A stretch of DNA of 64,000 bases, taken from positions 1,116,001-1,180,000 of the forward strand of contig NZ_JAJFAY010000001.1 of the NCBI RefSeq assembly GCF_021083305.1. Direction: 5' to 3'. The position numbers and the translations under genes are program-made. Within the stretch, counting starts at the first letter, position 1, and each line of letters begins with the position of its first letter. Below, piece after piece: positions 59,607 to 64,000 of this stretch. The notes under the pieces are model-generated. The model made no database searches. It was not told where the DNA came from and saw only the letters and a program-made list of their open reading frames with translations. Origin of the DNA: Haladaptatus sp. DYF46. GTDB lineage: Archaea > Halobacteriota > Halobacteria > Halobacteriales > Haladaptataceae.

Positions 59607-60383
59607 ATGGATTCCAAGCGGATAGCGTTCGTCGCGGCGCTCGGCGCGACGCTCCTCGCGGTCGCCGTCGACCCTGTGGCGGCGTACAGTTCGACGACTG
59701 AACGCCTGATTCAAACGCTGAACGGACAGTTGCTGTACGCAGGAATTCCCATCGCGGTGCTCGTTGAGGGTATCCTCATCTACACCGTGCTGAAGTTCCG
59801 CAACAACGACGAACCCCTCCCCACGAAGGAGAACCGACGCCTCGAAATCACGTGGACGGTCGCCACCGCAATCGTCCTCCTTTTCGTCGGTTACGCCTCC
59901 TACGGTGTGATGGCGAACCAGTACATCACGACGACGCCACAGGACGCGATGAATCAGGAAGCGAACGCGGTCAACGTGGACGTCGTCGGCCAGCGCTACG
60001 TCTGGACCTACAACTACCCCGACCACAACATAACGGGCTCTTCCGAACTCGTCGTTCCGACGGGAAGACCGGTGTATTTCAACGTCACGTCGAAGGACTG
60101 GATTCACTCGTTCCACGTCCCGGAACTCGGATTGAAACAGGACGCCATCCCGAACCAGCATCACACTCTCAAGACGAAGCTCACTGAGACGGGCACCTAC
60201 CAAGTCTACTGTGCGGAGTACTGTGGTGTCGGTCACTCGAACATGCTGAGCAAGATCAAAGTCGTCTCCAACGAGGAGTACAAAAAGTGGCTGAAACAAC
60301 AGCAACAGGAGAACTCGTCGGGCGGCAGTTCGAACGGCACGTCGGGTAACAGCACCTCGGGCGGCAACAGCACGTCGGCCTGA
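59607..60383 (+). CDS. Cytochrome c oxidase subunit II (CuA-binding)
   Basis: A 258-residue subunit with an N-terminal hydrophobic segment, a second helix (about 45-63) and an extracellular CuA domain. The CuA ligands are visible: H167, C202, C206, H210 and M213, with E204 between the two cysteines. It accepts electrons from halocyanin or cytochrome and passes them to subunit I. A Ser/Gly/Asn-rich C-terminal tail follows. No subunit I gene is present in the window. It is divergent from the ctaB fusion gene. Confidence 0.95.
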   Translation: MDSKRIAFVAALGATLLAVAVDPVAAYSSTTERLIQTLNGQLLYAGIPIAVLVEGILIYTVLKFRNNDEPLPTKENRRLEITWTVATAIVLLFVGYASYGVMANQYITTTPQDAMNQEANAVNVDVVGQRYVWTYNYPDHNITGSSELVVPTGRPVYFNVTSKDWIHSFHVPELGLKQDAIPNQHHTLKTKLTETGTYQVYCAEYCGVGHSNMLSKIKVVSNEEYKKWLKQQQQENSSGGSSNGTSGNSTSGGNSTSA

Positions 60384-60457
60384 GACCGCTTTTCTCTCGT
60401 TTCGATACTCCCCCTAGCGGAGTCTCTCTCCCGCTTCCGCCGAGCGCCTTTGGGTGC

Positions 60458-60467
60458 ATTTTTAGTA
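60458..60467 (+). promoter_or_regulatory. TATA-like element of coxC
   Basis: CATTTTTAGT lies 23-32 nt before the coxC ATG at 60490, so coxC may have its own leaderless transcript besides read-through from coxB. Confidence 0.45.
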
Positions 60468-60489
60468 GTCGGGCAGTAACCGTCTCTGT

Positions 60490-61353
60490 ATGACGGTAAC
60501 GGACGATTCGACAGAGGAGCACGGCCATCACCTCCCGGCCGTCGAAGACTGGCCGAAAGGCTTCGGCGAGGCGTCGTGGTGGCCCTTCATCACCGCGATA
60601 GGCGGGGCAGGGTTCTACGTCGGTGCCGCACTGTTCATCCTTGGACGCGGTTCCGAACCGCTCGTCGGGCCGACCATCGGTCCCGCGGTGTTCATCGCCA
60701 GCGCCTTGGTCTTCCTCGTCGGACTGTACGGCTGGTTGTATCACGCATTCGTCAAACACTTCTGGAGCAGGGACACCCACGAAGCGGGTTCGAACGCGCT
60801 CCGCTGGGGAATGATATCGTTCCTCGGGTCCGAAATCGCGACGTTCGGGGCCGGGTTCGTCTACTACTTCTTCATCCGCGCTGGGACGTGGCCCCCGACG
60901 GGTGCAGAAATGCCCGACCTCGTCGGCTCGCTCGTCATCGCCAACACGGCGTTGCTGGTCGCGAGCAGCATCACGCTCCACTGGGCGCACGTCGAACTGC
61001 GGAAGAACAACCGCAGTCGCTTCATCGCCGGTCTCGGCGCGACGCTCCTCCTCGGAATCGTGTTCATCGGCGGGCAGGTGTACGAGTACTACGAATTCAT
61101 CGTCCACGACCACTTCACCTTCACGGGCGGCATCTTCAACAGCGCGTTCTTCGGCCTGACCGGCCTGCACGGTCTGCACGTCTCGATGGGTGCGGTGCTC
61201 ATCGGTATCGTCTTCGTTCGTTCGCTCACCGGACAGTACTCGGCGGACCGCCACGTCTCCGTATCGACCGTCTCGATGTACTGGCACTTCGTGGACGTGG
61301 TCTGGATCTTCCTCGTCGTCGTGCTGTACGTCGGCGCGGAGATGCAGTTCTGA
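60490..61353 (+). CDS. Cytochrome c oxidase subunit III
   Basis: A 287-residue membrane protein with seven helices. GTWPPTGAE with the following [13 protein letters not shown] loop and the [15 protein letters not shown] helix are family hallmarks, as is the ending [18 protein letters not shown]. It stabilises subunit I and its proton uptake; here as a separate gene, not fused to subunit I. It lies 106 nt downstream of coxB on the same strand. Confidence 0.95.
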   Translation: MTVTDDSTEEHGHHLPAVEDWPKGFGEASWWPFITAIGGAGFYVGAALFILGRGSEPLVGPTIGPAVFIASALVFLVGLYGWLYHAFVKHFWSRDTHEAGSNALRWGMISFLGSEIATFGAGFVYYFFIRAGTWPPTGAEMPDLVGSLVIANTALLVASSITLHWAHVELRKNNRSRFIAGLGATLLLGIVFIGGQVYEYYEFIVHDHFTFTGGIFNSAFFGLTGLHGLHVSMGAVLIGIVFVRSLTGQYSADRHVSVSTVSMYWHFVDVVWIFLVVVLYVGAEMQF

Positions 61354-61472
61354 CCGCGAATTCTCACGGTCGATTTTTCATCCTCCCCCCGAGTGACCGC
61401 CTCGGCCATCCCCGCGAACGCGAAAATACGCGCTTCGCAAGATTGAAACGCGACAACGGAGAATTCGGTGGT

Positions 61473-61757
61473 ATGGAACTGCGGGTTATCGAGAAGAGCG
61501 ATACGGAACTCCGGATCGAAATCGGGGGCGAAGACCACACCTTCATGAACGTGCTGAAGGGTGCACTCCTCGAAACCGAGGGCGTCGCAGCGGCGACGTA
61601 CGACCTGAACCCTGAACAGTCGGGCGGCCAGACCGACCCGCTCCTCACCATCAAAACCGAGGGCGGCGTCGACCCCCTCGACGCGTTGGAAGCCGGAGCA
61701 CAGAACGTCAAAGACAAGACGAACGCCTTCCGCGAGGCGTTCGAATCTGCGGCCTGA
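61473..61757 (+). CDS. DNA-directed RNA polymerase subunit Rpo11 (L)
   Basis: A 94-residue subunit L, part of the Rpo3-Rpo10-Rpo11-Rpo12 assembly platform. The alpha-like signature [20 protein letters not shown] is visible, and the C-terminal helix ([20 protein letters not shown]) completes the fold. The ATG at 61473 is the first Met of a well-matching sequence. A longer frame extends upstream but is the shadow of coxC. It stands alone between coxC and hisF. Confidence 0.95.
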   Translation: MELRVIEKSDTELRIEIGGEDHTFMNVLKGALLETEGVAAATYDLNPEQSGGQTDPLLTIKTEGGVDPLDALEAGAQNVKDKTNAFREAFESAA

Positions 61758-61827
61758 TTCTCACCCGGTCGAACGTTTTCGACGCCGACAGACACAACCG
61801 TCTGACCCCCGGCGTGGCGGTGACCGA

Positions 61828-62643
61828 CTACAACCGCACAGGTACGTCCCGCTCCGCGAGGTACTCCTTTACCTCCCGAATCGAATACTCGCCGAAGTGG
61901 AAGATGGACGCCGCGAGCGCCGCGTCGGCGTTCGCGTCCGCGAACACCTCGTAGGCGTCCTCCGGCCCGCCGCATCCCGAGGAGGCGATGACCGGCGTCG
62001 AAACCGAGTCGCAGACGGCCTTCGTCAGCGGGACGTCGTAGCCGTCCTTCGTCCCGTCGGCGTCGATTGAGTTGACGAACAGTTCGCCCGCGCCGCGCGA
62101 TTCGGCTTCTCTCGCCCATTCGACCACGTCGATGCCGGTTCCCTCGCGGCCGCCCTTGACCGTGCACTCGAACCAGCAGGACTCGCCGTCCACCTCTTCG
62201 TAGTGTTCGCCCCCCTCGTCGAACCGCCGTCGGGCGTCGACGCTGATGACGATGCACTGGTTGCCGAACGCCGTCGCGCCCTCGGTGACGAGTTCGGGGC
62301 GCTCCAGCGCGGCGGTGTTGATGGATACCTTGTCCGCACCCGCTCGGAGGGTCTCCTTGATGTCCTCTCGCGTCCGAATCCCGCCGCCGACGGTGAGCGG
62401 GATGAACACTTCGTCGGCCACCTCGGAGACGACGGAAAGCATCGTCTCGCGGCCGTCGGCGCTGGCCGTGATGTCGAGGAAGACGAACTCGTCCGCGCCC
62501 GCCTCGTTGTACTGTCGCGCCATCTCCACCGGGTCGCCGGTGTACTTCAGGTCCTCGAAGTTGACACCGGTGTACACCGCCGGGTTCCCGTCGTCGTCCA
62601 AATCCACGTCGATGCACGGGATTATCCGCTTCGTGAGCGTCAT
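61828..62643 (-). CDS. hisF: Imidazole glycerol phosphate synthase subunit HisF
   Basis: A 271-residue TIM barrel that closes the imidazole ring of histidine with ammonia from HisH. Catalytic D11 ([13 protein letters not shown]) and D-rich phosphate loops ([14 protein letters not shown]; GSxGG-like [15 protein letters not shown]) are visible. It is slightly longer than bacterial HisF (~255). A C/T-rich TATA-less upstream region (CTCCTTTTGCC at about -25) may serve as promoter. No other his genes are in the window. Confidence 0.95.
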   Translation of the reverse strand: MTLTKRIIPCIDVDLDDDGNPAVYTGVNFEDLKYTGDPVEMARQYNEAGADEFVFLDITASADGRETMLSVVSEVADEVFIPLTVGGGIRTREDIKETLRAGADKVSINTAALERPELVTEGATAFGNQCIVISVDARRRFDEGGEHYEEVDGESCWFECTVKGGREGTGIDVVEWAREAESRGAGELFVNSIDADGTKDGYDVPLTKAVCDSVSTPVIASSGCGGPEDAYEVFADANADAALAASIFHFGEYSIREVKEYLAERDVPVRL

Positions 62644-63232
62644 TGGGTGTGGGTTGGGAACCGGGTGGCAAAAGGAGTCGGGTTACTGGAAACCGTTGCG
62701 AACAAACGACGAGACGGTTCCAGCGACATCGGGGATTCGAGATTTCAGAGTTTCACTGTGGCGCGCGCTGGCACCGACCTGAGGCCAGTGGACGGCCGAA
62801 GGTCGATGCTGACAGCGTGCGAGGGATGAGCGAAGCGAATCGGTTGGGGAGGGTGTGGTTGATGCGATGCTGTGTGGGGTTGGACTGAAAGGGGCCGCTT
62901 GCTCGCGCTTGCGTGGTTGCTTCAGCGGCCCCTCTCGATGAGGTGTGCGGGTTGCACCGAATCGAGATGCCGCTGAACAACCGCGAGCAGGCGGGGGCTT
63001 TCGGGGACTTCCTCGTAGTGCGTGCAATCACAGCAGAGTCATCGTTTTCTTGTAGCGGGCGGATTGCCGACGATAGGGCACGTCAAGGGAGAAAAAACGA
63101 GGATACTGAATCCCATCGGGTTTCATCATTTTCTCTCGTAGAGCAGTAAATACTACTGAATCATACTAAACGACACCCTCTCGCGCCCCGAACACCGATA
63201 CATCGAAGTACCGCGCACGCAGAACTGCAACC
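62644..63232. other. 589-nt intergenic region with a structured element
   Basis: Bounded by hisF (divergent) and the 50-residue membrane protein gene. It contains no gene-like frame, but includes a 10-bp perfect hairpin and phrase-like GC-rich sequence described under the element entry. The last ~170 nt (63050-63232) are more AT-rich and probably hold the promoter of the small gene. Confidence 0.5.
62700..63060. repeat. Candidate structured repeat element or small RNA
   Basis: Perfect inverted arms AGGGGCCGCT (62890-62899) and AGCGGCCCCT (62924-62933) enclose 24 nt that is itself rich in GCTTGC-like repeats. Around it run phrases such as GAGCGAAGCGAATCGGTTGG and GCGAGCAGGCGGGGGCTTTC. I have the impression of seeing related phrases in other haloarchaeal intergenic regions, which I cannot verify. 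Borders are approximate. Transcription direction unknown. Confidence 0.4.
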
Positions 63233-63385
63233 ATGCAAGAAGACACCGACCCGGTACAGCACACGGACGGAATGTCGCGACTGACCTCCCCGATGCAGGA
63301 GTTCACGATGGGACAGGTGACGACCGGATTCGTCGTCCTCGTCATCGGTCTCGCCGTCGTGGTCGGCGTTCCACTGTTGCTCTGA
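63233..63385 (+). CDS. Small single-helix membrane protein (DUF7550-like)
   Basis: A 50-residue protein. A hydrophilic N-terminus (MQEDTDPVQHTDGMSRLTSP) leads through MQEFTMGQVTTGF into one membrane helix (about 30-50: VVLVIGLAVVVGVPLLL). The QEFTMGQVTTGF pattern resembles the haloarchaeal DUF7550 family from memory. The stop TGA is at 63383-63385. It is divergent from hisF and convergent with purL. Confidence 0.72.
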   Translation: MQEDTDPVQHTDGMSRLTSPMQEFTMGQVTTGFVVLVIGLAVVVGVPLLL

Positions 63386-63543
63386 GGGGTCGTATTCCGT
63401 TTTCGAGGCGATAGACGAGGAGCGATGAGCGTTTCCAGCGAACCGGAACAACCCGTCCAACGATCGGAGACGGACACGGAGATCCCCATCCCGTCCCGTT
63501 CCACTTTCGAATCGAAAAATGGCGACCGAGCGACCGCGATTCC

Positions 63544-64000
63544 CTATTCGAGTTCCCGAACGAGGACGTCGCGGAGCGCCGCGATTTCGCTCGCCGAGTA
63601 TCGAAGTTCCTCACCGTCGAGGTCGATTCGGAGCGTTCCCGAACCGTTCGCCTCGCCGAGTTCGGTGACGGGCGCGACGCCGTCCAGCGCCTCGACCACC
63701 GCGTCCGGGTCGTTCGTCTCGACCACCGCGCGGCCGGGGAGTTCGCTGAACAGCGATTCGGCGATATGGGCGGCGTCGGCGTCTCCGACGTCTTCGAGCG
63801 AGACGGCCGCGCCCGCATCCTCCGAAACCATCTCGGCGAGCGTCACCGCGAGGCCGCCGTCGCTCACGTCGTGGACCGCGAGCGTGCCGTCCTCGGTAGC
63901 AACCGCTCGGAGTCCGCCGAGGAGTTCCGCGGCGTTCTCGGGAAGCGCGGGGAAGCGGTCGGTACCGCCGACCTGCGCGAGGTACTCGGAACCGCCGAGT
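63544..64000 (-). CDS. purL: Phosphoribosylformylglycinamidine synthase subunit PurL, C-terminal part (runs off the right edge)
   Basis: The last ~151 residues of PurL, the FGAR amidotransferase of purine synthesis. The visible part reads LGGSEYLAQVGGTDRF and then VHDVSDGGLAVTLAEM, the conserved HDxSDGGL loop of the FGAM-synthase fold, ending with LRDVLVRELE. The frame is continuous from the right edge. purK and purE are 32 kb away, so purine genes are scattered here. Confidence 0.93.
   Translation of the reverse strand, partial: LGGSEYLAQVGGTDRFPALPENAAELLGGLRAVATEDGTLAVHDVSDGGLAVTLAEMVSEDAGAAVSLEDVGDADAAHIAESLFSELPGRAVVETNDPDAVVEALDGVAPVTELGEANGSGTLRIDLDGEELRYSASEIAALRDVLVRELE

Noticed and set aside
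1..64000. CRISPR arrays, tRNA, rRNA or insertion sequences.
   Set aside because: No regularly spaced direct repeats, no tRNA-like cloverleaf with a T-loop GTTCGAATC in intergenic DNA, no rRNA-like blocks and no transposase frames were seen on reading the intergenic regions. A tRNAscan run would be decisive.

Overview
The window is chromosomal DNA of a halophilic archaeon (class Halobacteria). The translated proteins are rich in Asp and Glu. The gene set is archaeal: an aIF2-alpha/Nop10/S27e/L44e cluster, RNA polymerase subunit Rpo11, archaeosortase A, PAC2 and a complex I without the NADH module. Many genes have a TATA-like box about 25-30 nt before the start codon and no Shine-Dalgarno sequence, as expected for leaderless haloarchaeal transcripts. 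The genus cannot be fixed from the sequence alone. I found no rRNA, tRNA, CRISPR array or insertion sequence. Gene density is high and most of the window is ordinary housekeeping chromosome.

Layout. 0-0.8 kb: the start of a membrane protein, a small membrane protein and a universal stress protein. 0.9-6.7 kb: a complete Liv-type ABC importer on the minus strand (binding protein, two permeases, two ATPases), ending with an overlapping thioredoxin-like gene. 7-12.7 kb: acetate permease, acetyl-CoA synthetase, a CinA-like protein and the large subunit of methylmalonyl-CoA mutase. 12.7-19.9 kb: an ABC-2 exporter with a divergent zinc-type regulator, a CBS-ParB protein, an RCK-DHH phosphoesterase and an MFS transporter. 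20-30.4 kb: an unbroken nuoABCDHIJJKLMN operon. 30.6-43.8 kb: purKE, a membrane glycosyltransferase, ribH, an aminotransferase, thrC, a NUDIX protein, an FAD oxidoreductase, a lipid-kinase-like protein, a phosphoesterase, archaeosortase with a divergent regulator, and a membrane J-domain protein. 44-46.8 kb: an HTH membrane protein and the translation cluster. 46.9-52.4 kb: a Tat-exported lipase-like protein, an HAH_0734-type protein, a thiolase/DUF35 pair, an alpha/beta hydrolase, and meaB with the B12 subunit of methylmalonyl-CoA mutase. 52.6-61.4 kb: a respiratory-oxidase neighbourhood (DUF420, ABC-2 transporter, frameshifted M48 protease, CtaA-CtaB fusion, coxB, coxC). 61.5-64 kb: rpo11, hisF, a 589-nt non-coding stretch, a 50-residue membrane protein and the 3' end of purL.

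How the genes fit together. Uptake (Liv system, acetate permease), acyl-CoA activation, thiolase and a split B12 mutase with its GTPase chaperone suggest use of acetate, propionate or branched-chain amino acids. The electrons feed the truncated complex I and the cox-type oxidase.

The most unusual signal is a short hairpin-bearing repeat inserted in frame in three unrelated enzymes within 6.3 kb: PurK, a class I aminotransferase and a NUDIX hydrolase, the last carrying two tandem copies. All four copies are read in the same frame and encode a peptide of the type GEAxRASxxASGExRxxx. The two NUDIX copies differ by a compensatory base-pair change in the hairpin. This behaves like a palindromic element able to insert into coding sequence. 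A second, non-coding structured element lies at about 62.7-63.06 kb.
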